Below are positions 1 through 11,597 of a stretch of 64,000 nt of DNA, piece by piece. The position numbers were made by a program, and so were the translations under genes. Position 1 is the stretch's first letter. Each line of letters starts with the position of its first letter. Where the stretch lies: contig NC_080571.1 in NCBI RefSeq assembly GCF_030247185.1, positions 65,200,172-65,264,171 on the forward strand. Reading direction: 5' to 3'. The DNA is from Malaya genurostris (taxonomy: Eukaryota; Arthropoda; Insecta; Diptera; Culicidae). Under the pieces are notes generated by a model. The model ran no database searches. It was not told the DNA's origin and saw nothing but the letters and a program-made list of their open reading frames with translations.

Positions 1-400
1 TAATCGCTACTGACAGGAAATGATGGAATTGAATTAAGCATTTCTCGAAAAATGACCAGAATGCTCGACAAGACATGAAAAAATCAAATTGCAGCATGAT
101 AACGTCCCCAAACATACAGCGAAAGCCGTCAAGAACATCAGTTCATCGCTCGGATGGAAACTTTCGCTCCACGCACCATACTCCCCAGACTTGGCCCCTG
201 GCGTCTATCATTTGCTTGCATCGCTGTCTTGTTCTAGTTGTATGATGTGGAAAATACCTTCAAGACTGGATCGCTTCAAAAGATAAACAGTTCTTTCGAC
301 GTAGTATTCTTGAGCTGGAAACAAATGAAAAAAAATGCCCAGGCCTTCAAAGGCAACTACTTTGGATGAAGTATCTTGAACCTATTACTTACAATTAACA
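1..400 (+). pseudogene. mariner (DD34D) transposase, C-terminal remnant
   Basis: The frame around 89-286 reads LQHDNVPKHTAK and then HAPYSPDLAP, the second catalytic Asp and the third-motif block of mariner transposases, which cut and paste DNA at TA sites. Thirty-four residues after the Asp of HDN, where the third catalytic Asp belongs (normally D-Y-H-L-F), the sequence has Val (GVYHLL), so the enzyme would be dead. Downstream, in shifting frames to about 400, come DWIASKDKQFF and a Cys-containing tail typical of the family's C-terminus. Upstream to base 1 more mariner-like residues appear with stops. The N-terminus and 5' inverted repeat lie outside the window. This is a decayed fossil. Confidence 0.8.
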
Positions 401-419
401 TGTATCAATGATATCAGGT

Positions 420-2600
420 TTCTGTTCATAAAACTTTTAGATATAATTGATAAAGCATAAAAATATATATATATGCGCAACCTAATATACTAAGGTCTTT
501 TTTTATGTGTTCTCTTTTTATGCGGTTTTTTATGCGACTTTTTTATGCGAAGTTTCAGAGTTATGCGGTTTTTTATGCGGGTTTTCAGAGTTATGCGTTT
601 TTTTTATACGAATTTTCATAGTTATGCGGTTTTCAATACAATCTATTTCTCATTCAGGAATTCACTTCGAAAAACGAGTGTCTTCAAATTCACTCATAAC
701 TTCAATCAACTCGGAAATGGATCAAAAATAATCTTGGAATACAGTAAAAATGATTAACAGTGGGAGACCATCTGAATATAACCTGACCAAATGACCACAC
801 ACGGAACGACCGAAATTAGCTCTGCGCCTCGTATTGCTGTTTTTGAATTAGTTGATTTTAACAACAAAATAACTATTAAATTAGTTAAAAATGAGAATTT
901 ACTTTGCTGAAAAAAACTCTTATTTTAGTTGGCGATTATCCTGGACACAAACCAGGAATATTTCAATCCAAAACGAAATTCTCATTGACAACTATTTTTG
1001 TGACTAAAATCAGAAAATGTGTCTCTGTTTTTCTATCACCATCATTTCTGAAGGACAGCACAAAGAAAACAAAAATGAAATCTGGTTTTATTAACCAGTT
1101 TATTAGCCAAAAACGTATGAGTAGTGCCAAAACAATCCATTAAAAAGCTAAAAAGGACAGTCTTGTTGAAACTGCTTGCAAATTGTTTTGATGTTTTTCG
1201 CATGTGTTACGAAATATCCATATTTAAATTTCTAAACCAATATGTAAAAGTGTATTTATTCAGAATTGGTGCGCATTTGAAGTGATTGTGCGTAATAATT
1301 TTTTACGTGGAACAATGAAGTTTCGAATGTTTTACTCTAATTGTATATGTTAAATTAAGTTTTTTGTATCTTCCAACCTTCCGGGCTACGCCGTTCAGTG
1401 TACTATTTGTATTCGGTTTTTGTTTTTCGAGTGCTCAAAGTTTTCAGTGAGAGAGTCGATTTCGCGAAGTCGAATGAAGAAAACAGTGATTTAAAAGAAA
1501 AAAAATCAAAAAGAAGTTTATGTTTCGTTTATGTCTTTTTCTCCAATACAACATCGTATTTATACCTGCCAATATAGAAAAGACAAACGCGACTGAAATT
1601 TTTTTCGGTGGTAGTGTGCCATCTAATGGCTAGTAGTCATTACAGTGTTAACGTTTTTTTCGGTGACAGTGCGCCATATAGCTGCAAATTGCAGAAGCCA
1701 ATTCAACCATTTATGTTGGTTGAAAACAACGTTTTATTTCTCTAATTCAACTAAAAAAATAGTTGAATGAAAATAAAGTGTGCCTTAGTTAGGAAATGAC
1801 AGCACGTTCAATTGGTGAATTCAACTAAAAAATTAGCCATTTCAACAAATATTTTATTATTGTTAAGGTAATGAGAATTAAAAAATCTAAATTAGCAAAA
1901 GTAAGATTTTCAGTTGTCTCAAATCAGAAAATCAGAAAATCAACTAATTTTTTTGACAAAATGCTGATTTCGGTTTTCCGTGCATGAATTTGAATTTCTC
2001 ACTGATTATTAATGCAATGAAATATACCATAAAACCGGTCATCATTCAAATACGCATACGTTCCTAAAAATGTAATGAAATTAATAGAGATGAATCAGAG
2101 CTACACCGCTTTTAAACCTGCGAAATACCATTTCCAACACTCATCTTATATAAGGTAGGGTAATATAAAGGGTGAATTTGATAAAAATGGTAACCCAAAA
2201 TTCTTCTGTAACTTTTGAATCTAAATCTAGAGACGTCCGACCGTAAAAAAAGGTTTGAATACAACTGTGTCCCGTGTGAAAAGATCCTCTTAAAAGTATA
2301 CGAGTGCCTAAAGGAGCCGTAAAAGTTGTTCAATGGACAGTAAAATGGTCAACAAAGTAATACAACCGTTAAAGAACCGTCTAAGAATGTCAATTCGAGA
2401 TGTCGGTAAAAAATCGCTGTGTGAGTCGGTTTTGCGTGAACAAAATTCACTTTAGTTAAGCTCGACTTCCGTTAACGTCTTTAACTTTAAAGTATATTTT
2501 GTTGTCGAGATTTGATTCTCCGGAAAATGTTTGTTTACAAAAAGTTTTTGATCTGGTAAGAGATTCGCGAATGTGGTGAACAAAACGCTTCCTACATCAC
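420..2600. other. No gene; short low-complexity repeats
   Basis: About 495-640 is a degenerate array of the phrase tttttatgcggtttttt, related to the CGCGTAAAA-type repeat near 60.5-62.3 kb. Near 1600 and 1660 a phrase of the form ttttttcggtg.cagtg.gccat occurs twice, about 60 bases apart. Motifs such as gttgaattag and ttcaactaa recur in both directions between 840 and 1960, which suggests a decayed MITE, but I could not define its ends. No supported coding sequence was found. Confidence 0.4.
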
Positions 2601-2621
2601 TTCCAACACTCACCAACGCAC

Positions 2622-4092
2622 AAACTGCAATTTCATGCCATTAATTATGTGGCGATCTTACCATAAACTTTTCCTTGTTGATGTCTTCTGCAAAGTTGTA
2701 GGGGTTATTGACGCGGGCTGACGTGAATGAACAACCATGTTCCAGCACGCGTGTAAAGACAACTAGAAAAATTAACTTTTTACTGGAGACAGATAGAGAG
2801 TTTTCGTCTTCGACAATATTGTAGCTATTGCAATTTCTGGTAACTTTGCTGAAGAAAACATTTCGCTAACTATAACCGTTAACTCATTATTCGGTAATAA
2901 TTGCAAAAAAAAGTTGCAAAAAACAGTTTTTTCGTTCTAACTTTTTTCACATTAATTCTAGAGAAACGATTTGTTGAACAAAGTGTTAGATTTTGTGAAA
3001 ATACGTAAAATTGCAGAAAACTTCAAATGTTTTGAAATAATTATGGATGTTTGAAATAGTTATGGATAGTTTTATATAAAAAATAGTCATATTTCGTACT
3101 TAATTATTTCAGAAGGTTGCAAAAAGTTGCAGATCAAACTACTCTTGTTTAAAAGTACTTTTTATTTATATCAAAACCTTGATAAAAAGGGTTTGTATCC
3201 AATAGTATCCTAAGATTCTGTGAGCAAAAGTATATCTGATGTATATGATAATTATGAACTTTTAGTGGTTAAAAATATTCTTAAACATAAATAAAATGAA
3301 CATAAGGTATATAAGTTCAACAAACTCTAATTCATCTTCTGAATCCTTTAAACTAGAAATATATGATGAATGCTTACACTTATCATTGTAACTCAAATAT
3401 CTTTTTGCATCCGGTGAAAGGAACTTCATGGCGTTTTAGATAGTTTTCTCCAGTTAGTTACTACGGAAATAGAAGACAAAAAAGTGAACTTATATACCTT
3501 ATATTATGTTCATTTTATTTATGTTTAAGAAAATTTTTAAATATTAAAAGTCCATAAATATCATATACATCAGATATACTTTCGCTCATAGCATCTCAGG
3601 ATACTATCGGATACAAACCATTTCTTCAAGGTTTTGATATAAATAAAAAGTACTTTTAAACAAGAGTAGTTTGATCTGCAACTTTTTACAACCTTCTGAA
3701 ATAATTAAGTTTTCTACAATGTTACGTATTTTTACAAAATCTAACACTTTGTTCGACAAATCGTTTCTCTAGAATTAATGTGAAAAAAGTTAGAACAAAA
3801 AACTGTTTTTTTACAACCTTTTAGTAATATTACCGAACAATGAGTTAACGGTTATAGTTAGTGAGATGTTTTCTTCGGCACAGTTACCAGAAATTGCAAT
3901 AGCAACAATATTGTCGAAGACTCTATATCTGTCTCCAGTAAAAAGTTAATATTTCTAGTTGTCTTTACGAGCGTGCTGGAACATGGTTGACGTCAGACCG
4001 CGTCTATAACCCCTACAACTTTGCCAAAGACACCAACAAGGAAAAGTTCATGGTAAGGTCGCCATATAATTAAAGGCATGAAATTGCAGTTT
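2622..4092. mobile_element. Large foldback (palindromic) element, about 1.47 kb
   Basis: The left arm starts aaactgcaatttcatgcc at 2622 and its reverse complement ends the right arm at 4092. The pairing continues inward with scattered mismatches to about 3320 and 3486, for example cgtgctggaacatggttg on one arm against its complement on the other. The loop of about 165 bases carries on the minus strand a short open stretch starting MKFLSPDAKRYLSYNDK, unrecognised, perhaps the residue of a lost internal gene. No clear target-site duplication is visible. The structure fits a non-autonomous DNA transposon; the superfamily is unknown. Confidence 0.75.
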
Positions 4093-5639
4093 TGAACCAC
4101 TGTGCAACGGTTCGATTCATACGGAAGAGTTTGTTTAGAAGCGTCTCTTGCCATTCAGGAGCAAGACTCTTTGCAAGTGTATGAGTAATGTCAACAATGT
4201 GTGCGTAAAAACAAATTCCGGGGCTTCTTTTCCTGATTTTAATCAATAAATCATCCATATGATTGATATCATTCTGCTTAAAATTCTGCTGGATCATTCT
4301 GCTTAAAATTGAAATTCAAGAAAAGCGGAAATTTTAATCTAAAACTCTTCCTCTTCCCTTAAAACTGCTCGAGAAAAAATATTTCAGTCTCAGCTTACAT
4401 CCACTAACACATTTGATTAGCAACAAACACATTCCTATATGGTTTTCCTCTTGCAGCAATTATTACGATATAAAGATTTACGTACCTTCTATAAGTAAAC
4501 TCGAAAAAGGAACCTTTAATTTACCACGCGAAAGGCAATGGATATGGAATGTTGTCGTAAAACTATTTATTTTTCCGGAAAACTGCTTTTGTGAAAGAAA
4601 GTATTTAGTTTTGTTAATTTCGTGTAGCGCAATCTAATACAAATCCATTGAAGCAGTGTTGCTAACTTTTTTATTAGGGAATTGAAATCTACATTCATTA
4701 AATGTAAGCAATTTTCCATCAAACGTTGGTAAAAAATTTATCAAAACTGATATTTCATCCAAAAAGTCTGGCTTAACGTTCGTTTGAGAATAAATTATTG
4801 CTAAAAAAGATTGTTTGAAACTTAATCGTGCAAGCCACTTTGATAAACTGGTTGCACTGCATATATGAATACATAGATCTATGACATACGTACCAAATAA
4901 ATTGAACGTAATACACAAATAACCAACACGAGTTAACTTGGTTTACTCTTGATCCTTAATAAGGATGCACAAAAAATATGAACCCGTCAAATTCGCCGGT
5001 ACTTCGCCTAGTTGAGAAATTCGGGGCTTATATGTATATGGAACTTTGCGAACATCACAAAACTATTGAAATAATTCTGGAGTTTTAGAAAATGTGGGTA
5101 AAAACAACAAAAACACTGCGATAATCGATTGTACAAAATTTGATTGGTGGAGGTGCTTTCGGGAGGGGATGAGAAAATGAATTAAACAAATTTTATCAAT
5201 CATAACTTCTTGAATTCGCAAAAAATTTCAACAAAATCAGATAATCGGTTTAATTTTGGTGAGTAAATGTCTATCACTTTTAACGAATACACCCCCTGTG
5301 TTATTGAAAAACGATCAATATCTTATCTCTCTATACATTATTCCACTAACCGGTCTCATTTTACTAAAAATAAGGTCGTCTAAATAACAATCTTCGCATA
5401 TGGGGTATGTACAGTACGGATCCAACATTTTGGAGTCATCTCTAAGTGTTAAGCGGAAGTGTTCAAAAGTTTAAAAAAAATCAAAAAATTGAGTTGGTTC
5501 GAGAAAAGTGACTCGGATCCATCGGTCAGTCATCAGAAACCCAGGAACAAGGAAAGCCAAAGTAATGTTTGATCGTCTACTGACAATGACTATCGATTGG
5601 AATAGTTTCGAGGCAAGCTAAGAATTTTTTTACGTGTTT
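4093..5639. other. No assignable gene
   Basis: A 75-residue minus-strand open frame (4070-4297) overlaps the end of the foldback arm and contains the unrecognised phrase HIVDITHTLAKSLAPEW. It may be a fragment of an unnamed mobile-element protein, but I cannot support a family. The rest shows no coding signal, RNA gene or clear repeat. Confidence 0.3.
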
Positions 5640-6285
5640 TGTTTCGCCGCTTCAAATGACGGTATTCAATTTTTAACACACTTCACCCTTAGATTTCGGA
5701 ATCAGAAGTCGGATCCGAATGAATTTCCGGAAGTTTTGTATGAGACCATGAGACCTTTCGATTGAATCTAAGTTTGTTGAAATCGGTCACGCCATCTTTG
5801 AGAAAAGTGAGAAAATAATTTGAAATTAGAATTTTTTCACTAATCACACTGTAACTTCAGAACCGGAAGTCGGATCAAAATAAAATTCAGGAACTTTGTA
5901 TAGGACAATTGTAGTTTTCAGTTGAATCTAAGTTTGTAAGAATCGGTTCAGCCGTTTCTGAAAAGTAAGTGCACTTATTTTCATTATTTTTTTGCACATA
6001 TCACCCTGTAATTTCGGAACCGGAGGTCGGATTCGAATATAATTCAGGAACTTTGAGTGGGGTTACAAGACCTTTCATTCAAATCTTAGACATGTCCGAG
6101 AAAAGTGGACGCAAAACTGTTACATACATACATACACACACATACACACATACAGACATTTTGCGTACTCGACAAACTGAGTCGAATGGTATATGACACT
6201 CGGCTCTCCGGGCCTCGGTTCAAAAGTCGGTTTTCACAATGATTGCATAGCCTTTCTATATAAGAAAGGCAAACAACCATTACCA
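5640..6285 (+). repeat. CCGGAAGT-type dispersed repeat, copy 1
   Basis: Three or more imperfect units, each about 130-150 bases, contain the phrases accggaagtcgga, caggaactttgta and atcggttcagcc. The stretch is followed by a short CA-rich run (6121-6150), the block actcggctctccgggcctcgg and the end signature ctttctatataagaaaggc. Five copies of this family lie in the window. It is non-coding and carries tandem internal units; the most complete copy is at 53.6-55.0 kb. The left boundary here is approximate. Confidence 0.7.
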
Positions 6286-6365
6286 AATAACGTTAGTTTG
6301 CTTCTATGGAAGAGTTGAACGAAAGTATTTTGAAATATAACATGTAATACAAAAATTTAAGATAA

Positions 6366-7391
6366 GCTTGATTACACCTCTAGGTGGATTAAAAACAGAT
6401 TTATTTTTTACATGCATGCGGTGTGAAGCCGTACTGAAATTCTTATTTATTTCCACAAATGCCATCAAACCGGACTCGTTTTGATTAATTTTTTTTTTTT
6501 TTAAGGTTCAAAATGTATAGTGAAGTAAAGTATCATCTTTTACATGATAGAAAAATGATCTACATGTAGAGTTTATCACCGAAATAGTGGTGAACTCAAA
6601 CTTACTTTCTTTAATTCATGTAGTCATTTACGTTCTGACCAAAAAGGTCCTCTGAGACTAGAAGCCGTAATCAAATAAAAACTAAGGCATTTTACTACGA
6701 AAGAATTGAATATGCTGAAGTTACATAGTGGAACCGGCAGCATCGAGAAGATGTTGGATTTCGAGTCATATTGTTTTATGAATGTCCTCATTTTTCTAAT
6801 ACTTTCAACCGTTTTTCCGTAAGCGTTTCTGTTCATGTTTTTCAATCCAGTGTTCAGTCTGTAGTGAAAAGAATGCAGGGGGCAATTAAAGTACTTTAAA
6901 CAAAAGCCGAACCTATTTTATTTTTACCGTATCGCTTCGGGTGCTCAACAGAATCAATACCAACCGACATCAAATTCCCATAGCATAAAAGTAAAACAAC
7001 GGTACGTTTTTATGTTTTTTTTTGTGTCGCTCTTCGGTCCCCGTCATTATCCTAAAGACATGAGTCTATTACCGTAACATGTGCTCTAGTGTATACTACA
7101 TGTTTTACTAGTACATATTACATCGAAAAAATCAATCTAAAGGTACGATAAACTTTACTGGTTGGTTGGTTACCATTTTCAACATTTACGAACATAAACC
7201 ACACCACAGAGTTCCGGCTATGTATGAAAATGATGATATAGCATAGATGCAAACGAGAAGCCAAAGTGTTTCCAATTTCAAGGACAGCGTGAAAGTCGAC
7301 TTATCTTTTCTCTGTTCCCACTGATTCCACTGATTCTACTGCCCGCGTGCGGTGCGAGCGCTCCGCTTCCCATTCGCTAGCCTTCCCGTCA
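6366..7391. other. Mostly unassigned DNA upstream of tRNA-Phe
   Basis: At 6366-6400 acacctctaggtggattaaa matches, in reverse, the left end of the CCGGAAGT-type repeat, so it is a solo end fragment. The rest, up to the tRNA gene, shows no coding frame that I recognise. The last 100 bases are GC-richer than their surroundings. Confidence 0.35.
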
Positions 7392-7464
7392 GCCGAAATA
7401 GCTCAGTTGGGAGAGCGTTAGACTGAAGATCTAAATGTCCCCGGTTCAATCCCGGGTTTCGGCA
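7392..7464 (+). tRNA. tRNA-Phe-GAA: tRNA-Phe (anticodon GAA), copy 1
   Basis: A complete 73-nt cloverleaf can be drawn. The acceptor stem is GCCGAAA paired with TTTCGGC plus discriminator A. The D arm is GCTC/GAGC. The anticodon stem is TTAGA/TCTAA around loop CTGAAGA, giving anticodon GAA. The T arm is CCCGG/CCGGG around TTCAATC. There is no intron and CCA is not encoded, as expected for a eukaryotic nuclear gene. The internal Pol III promoter is intact: box A TAGCTCAGTTGG and box B GGTTCAATCCC. A run of nine T at 7476-7484 is the likely Pol III terminator. The sequence is identical to the copy at 8324. Confidence 0.97.
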
Positions 7465-7475
7465 ATGGTGGCATA

Positions 7476-7484
7476 TTTTTTTTT
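7476..7484 (+). terminator. Pol III T-run terminator after tRNA-Phe copy 1
   Basis: Nine consecutive T residues begin 11 bases after the tRNA 3' end, which is the usual RNA polymerase III stop signal. Confidence 0.8.
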
Positions 7485-8323
7485 AAATTTTCGCCATTGC
7501 ATCAACGGCCATGCTTGAGCCCTTTAATTGCGTTCAGTAGAATACAATGCTTTGTCGGTCGGCGAAAATGGCGGCTTGTCAGTTTCACAGCGAGCGATCA
7601 TTAACGAGGGGGTTTCCCTGCGTAAAACAAAACACGTGTGAGAGGGTTGCAAATTTATTGCATGGCGGTTAGAATTTACGAGTTTGATTAAACGTTTCCA
7701 TCGTTAAGCGGTTCTGCTGTTTGCTGTTGTATGTTTCTTCTACAACCAGCGGAAAATAAGATATTTATGTATTCTCGAAGGGGTTGTTGTTGTTGTGTTG
7801 GCATTTGCGTTCGCATCGTACATAGCATAGTGGTTCTGGTGCTGAAAAAGCTCGCGGAAAAAGAGACGTTTCGTTTCGTTTCGTATCGTTTCTGGTGTGC
7901 GAATAAGGTGTGGCCAAAAGGGATTTTTCATTTTCAAATTAATGGGATTTGTACGTGCAGAAATTGAGACAAAAGGTACACATTCATCATACCCCTTTTT
8001 ATTGCAATGGTAGCTGCTAGTCGCGGTCGTTCGGGGAAAAGCAGCGGAAAATAAATGAACTTTGCTTGTATTGTAATTTGTAATAATTTTGCTCGTTGAA
8101 ATATATATGACATAAACGGCACTAAGGGGACTGAGGGAGTTTGCGTTAATTACGTCACGCGAAGTTGTACTTTGTCTTTGCGAGAAGAGAACAGATTGCA
8201 TCCATCCATCCATCCATCCGCTCTTGAGACTCATCGTGATTCATGAATTGCATCTTAGTTCATTTTGTTGAAGCAATTTTTAATTTATAATGAATTAATT
8301 GTATTAAAAAATTCTTATCGTCA
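7485..8323. other. Spacer between the two tRNA-Phe genes
   Basis: There is no supported gene. The spacer holds short simple repeats: TTG triplets near 7781-7799, a gtttc run near 7869-7892, and (catc)n at 8199-8219. A 164-residue minus-strand open frame (7740-8234) is composed largely of these simple repeats and is not credible as a gene. Confidence 0.5.
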
Positions 8324-8396
8324 GCCGAAATAGCTCAGTTGGGAGAGCGTTAGACTGAAGATCTAAATGTCCCCGGTTCAATCCCGGGTTTCGGCA
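8324..8396 (+). tRNA. tRNA-Phe-GAA: tRNA-Phe (anticodon GAA), copy 2
   Basis: This is identical over all 73 bases to the gene at 7392, in the same orientation, 932 bases downstream. The cloverleaf, boxes A and B and anticodon GAA are intact. The five bases immediately upstream (cgtca) and the four downstream (atgg) also match copy 1, but beyond that the flanks differ, so the duplication is small or old with the gene body kept identical. A T-run at 8408-8414 should terminate Pol III. Confidence 0.97.
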
Positions 8397-8407
8397 ATGG
8401 GAAGTAA

Positions 8408-8414
8408 TTTTTTT
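8408..8414 (+). terminator. Pol III T-run terminator after tRNA-Phe copy 2
   Basis: Seven T residues begin 12 bases past the tRNA 3' end, like the terminator of copy 1. Confidence 0.75.
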
Positions 8415-8544
8415 CTATTCTGAAGTACTGCCGATTACATTGCTATAACCCTGACTAGGAGCGGGGTTGTTCGTTGAGATTTTTTTCTCTTAGATTATCG
8501 GTAAATATTTTTCATCGTGTGATGAGCTCGAGTATGGATGAATC

Positions 8545-8785
8545 GACTGTCTTACAGTCAGAATCGATGATTGTGTATCAGATGACTGTATTTTAATGAC
8601 GGTAATTTTTCTCTGAAAGGACCACGGTGATCTTAAAAATTTACAACGTAATCCAGAAAACAGATGATGCCAGAATTCCGCAAAATCAACTGTCGCCAAC
8701 TGGTGTAAGATCAACCGATTAATTCTGAATCCCAAGAAATGTTCGATCATTACATTCACACGGCTATTACGATCTGCCATACGAT
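8545..8785 (+). pseudogene. LINE reverse-transcriptase fragment
   Basis: In one forward frame the bases around 8660-8775 read ANWCKINRLILNPKKCSIIT. This is the stretch after the catalytic YADD box in non-LTR reverse transcriptases (a W-C...N-x-K-K-C pattern). The preceding bases align only loosely and contain stops. The piece abuts the minus-strand Juan-like LINE and is too short to assign a clade. It is certainly dead. Confidence 0.6.
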
Positions 8786-8804
8786 CTACTTTTTAATATT
8801 TTAA

Positions 8805-10020
8805 ATAATCATTAGGACTAAATTGTGTCTGTTGAACTGGAACTTATATACTAACTTACTAAATAATACAGAGAGCAAATAGATTCAATTGAAGATTGCA
8901 TCGATTTTTGTCGGAATTTGCTTATAATATTATGTGACATTATATCTAATGGTTCTATATTTGTGAGTCTGTGTAACTCATTTGTACTAAACCAGGGAGG
9001 ACGCTTCAAAATCATTTTCAGAATTTTATTCTGAATCCTTTGAAGCGTATTCTTCCTGGTGGAACAACAACTTGACCATACATAATGATACTACTCTAGT
9101 TTTAAGTTAGACGATAATTAAGATTAGTAAATACCCTTGGCATCTTAGAGCTTAAGCAGTGTGCCTTAATATTATATTATATTATTGAATAAAAAAAAAC
9201 AACTTGACCAAATTGGTACTGCATAAAGCATGGCTGGTCTGAAAATTTGTTTATAAATTAACCATTTGTTTTTTAGATAGAGCTTAGAATTTCTGTTCAT
9301 AAGAGGATATAAACATTTAATATATTTATTACACTTTACCTGGATTCCTTCAATGCGATCCTTGAAAATGAGTTTTTTGTCATACGTTAAACCTAAGTAC
9401 TTTGTTTGATCAGACCATGTCAATTCCAAGCCATTCTATTTGATAATGTGATTATTATTTGGACATACTTTGCATTCAAGTCCCCTGTTACGAAAAATTT
9501 CGGTCGACATCTTGTGAGTTTTCGCAAATCGCCTTTAGAAAAATTTAATTGTTCGCCGGTGCATTGGAATGGCAAATATGCTCCAGCGATGAAATAAATT
9601 CCATTCAACTTCGATTATCAAAGTTATTATTGAAAGAAGGTAAAATTCGATGTTTAATTTGCCGTTGGACAAAAATGGTAACTCAACCACCCATTCCAGT
9701 AAACCTGTCAAATCGATGAACCACATAATGTGGATTGCTTTTCAAATTGACAGTTGGATGAAGAAATGTTTCTGTCACAATGACAATATGAATTTTGTGA
9801 ACTTTTCGAAAATTATAAAATTCATCTTCACTCGATTTTAAAGATCGAGCATTCCAATCGAAAATATTCAAATAATTATTTAACATCACTGTTAAATTTT
9901 TAATTTATTATAATATTATTTGCAAATTGCCATCCAACTTGAAATGCTTCAAAAAGTTATGAAGTCGAATTCATTTGGAAGATCATTTGAAAAAGTTGAT
10001 CTTGTAAACGATTTAAAGCT
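8805..10020 (-). mobile_element. Juan/jockey-like LINE, internally deleted
   Basis: Read on the minus strand, the element starts with a possible ORF1 tail near 10020-9900. It continues with an endonuclease domain (FDWNARSLKSSEDEFYNF, VTETFL, then GDLNA) at 9889-9420 that needs at least two frame changes. It then jumps to the end of the RT domain (KYLGLTYDKKL..., PAMLYAVPIW) at 9420-9214 and the ORF2 tail (TLQRIQNKILKMILKRPPW...) at 9066-8830. Nearly all of the RT core is missing. A 120-bp retroposon splits the tail at 9078-9200. The protein phrasing matches jockey-clade Juan elements of mosquitoes. It is non-functional. Confidence 0.8.
9078..9200 (+). mobile_element. Tiny 5'-truncated LINE tail nested in the Juan-like LINE
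   Basis: The words acaacttgacca at about 9068-9079 and again just after the insert (about 9202-9213) form a target-site duplication interrupting the host LINE between its codons for W-S-S-C. The insert ends in ttgaataaaaaaaaa, a poly(A)-like tail next to the right duplicate, so it was retroposed in the plus orientation. The body resembles the 3' untranslated end of a Juan-type LINE. Confidence 0.7.
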
Positions 10021-10194
10021 TAAATTGCCCGACGTTTCGGCCGTTTTTGGTGGCCTTTATCAATGGAAACTGCGAAGTTGTGTTTTTATTATTGACAAAA
10101 AGAAGGTACAAAAAGTTACATAAATACAAAATTCTACAAACATATTTTAAACTCACTTTAGTCAATTCGTTTTTGTCTTACAAACTTAGATTCA

Positions 10195-11227
10195 AATGGA
10201 AGGTCTCACGGTCTCATACAAAGTTCCTGAATATCACTTGGGTCCGACTTCCGCTTTCGAAATTACAAGGTGATATGCACCAAAAATGTGGATACAATGC
10301 ATTAAACATGTGAAAATAATGTCACTCACTTTTTTCGGAGATGGCTAAACCAAATTAATAAACTTAGATTCTAATAAAAAATGTGAGGTGTCATACATAC
10401 AAATACAAAGTTCCAGAATTTTTTTTGGAACCGACTTTCGGTTCCGGAAGTACAGTGTTATAGGGGCAAAAAATGTGAAAATAATGTCACTATTTATTCT
10501 CGGAGATGTTTATACCGATTTTCACAAACTTAGAGTGAAATGAAAGTTCTTATGGTCCCATACAAAGTTTCTGAATATCACTTAGATCCGAATTCTGGTT
10601 CCGGAAATACAGGATGATAAGCACCAAAAATGTGAAATCACTTAATTTCCTCGAAGATGGTTGGACCGAGTTTCACAAACTTAGATTCAAATTGAAGGTG
10701 TCATGGTTCCAAACAAAGTTCCGGAATTTCTTATATATCCAACTTCCGGTTCCGGAATTACAGGGTGATATGCACCAAAAATGTGAAAATAATGCACCAA
10801 AAATGTTTAAATAATGTCACTCACTTTTCTAGGAGATGGAAGTTTTTAAGATGCCATAAGAAATATCCCAATTTTCATTCGGGTCAAACCCTTTGTTCCG
10901 GAGATAGGGTGCTCAGTATGAAAACGTCAAATTCAGGATAAGTTAATAAGCTACTTCTTTGTATTGACTAGTGATTGTCTCTAGTTTGCAGACCATGAGA
11001 CTCTGTAACCAAATATACCATTGATAGTCCCATAAATGATTTGCTGAATTTTATCCAAGTCCGAATACCGGTAAATTTTTTTTTCTTCAAAATTCACTTA
11101 AATTCAAATGTAGTTGTATTATGCAACAGAAATCTTCAGAACTATTTTCTGAATTTTTTTAAAATGTATTTCCGAGAATTTCTGCTGTAATATCTAGCAT
11201 CATTCCACCACTAGGTGGATTAAAACA
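10195..11227 (-). repeat. CCGGAAGT-type dispersed repeat, copy 2
   Basis: Four or more reversed units carry the phrases acttccggttccgga, acaaagttcctgaat and ttcacaaacttaga. The stretch ends at ccaccactaggtggatta, the left end seen in plus orientation at 26.69 kb. The several small open frames here are by-products of the repeated units, not genes. Confidence 0.7.
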
Positions 11228-11342
11228 GGGTTTTTATTTTACATTCGAAGAAATAGGTGCCTAAGAAAACCTAGGTGTGGAATTCGCCTATTCGTCCTAA
11301 GATGACTATAGAGTGTTTGCAGAGATGAAAGTGAATGTGAAC

Positions 11343-11524
11343 AGAAAAGAGAAGAGAAGGGAAGAAAAGAAAAGAAAAAAGGAAAGAAGTGAAGAGAAAA
11401 GAAAAAAGAAGAGAAGAGCAGAGAAGAGCAGAGAAGAGAACAGCAGAGAAGAGAAGAGTAGAGAAGAGAAGAGAAGAGAAGAGAAGAGAAGAGAAGAGAA
11501 GAGAAGAGAAAAGAATAGAAGAGA
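11343..11524 (+). repeat. GAAGA-type purine microsatellite
   Basis: About 180 bases of almost uninterrupted purines have a pentamer rhythm (agaag/gaaga), most regular at 11455-11510. The open frames across it, rich in R, E and K on one strand and S, L and F on the other, come from the repeat. Confidence 0.95.
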
Positions 11525-11597
11525 CTCAGTATCTGAAACAAATAGCAATGTGGATTGCAAATTCACTTTTTTAGGCAATTCTCAAACCAACGTTTAA

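Noticed and set aside
7740..8234. 164-codon minus-strand frame between the tRNA genes
   Set aside because: It is made of simple repeats with no domain and no sign of splice or start context.
11239..11597. Arg/Glu/Lys-rich and Ser/Leu-rich small proteins
   Set aside because: They are by-products of the GAAGA array, with all frames open because stops are absent from the repeat.
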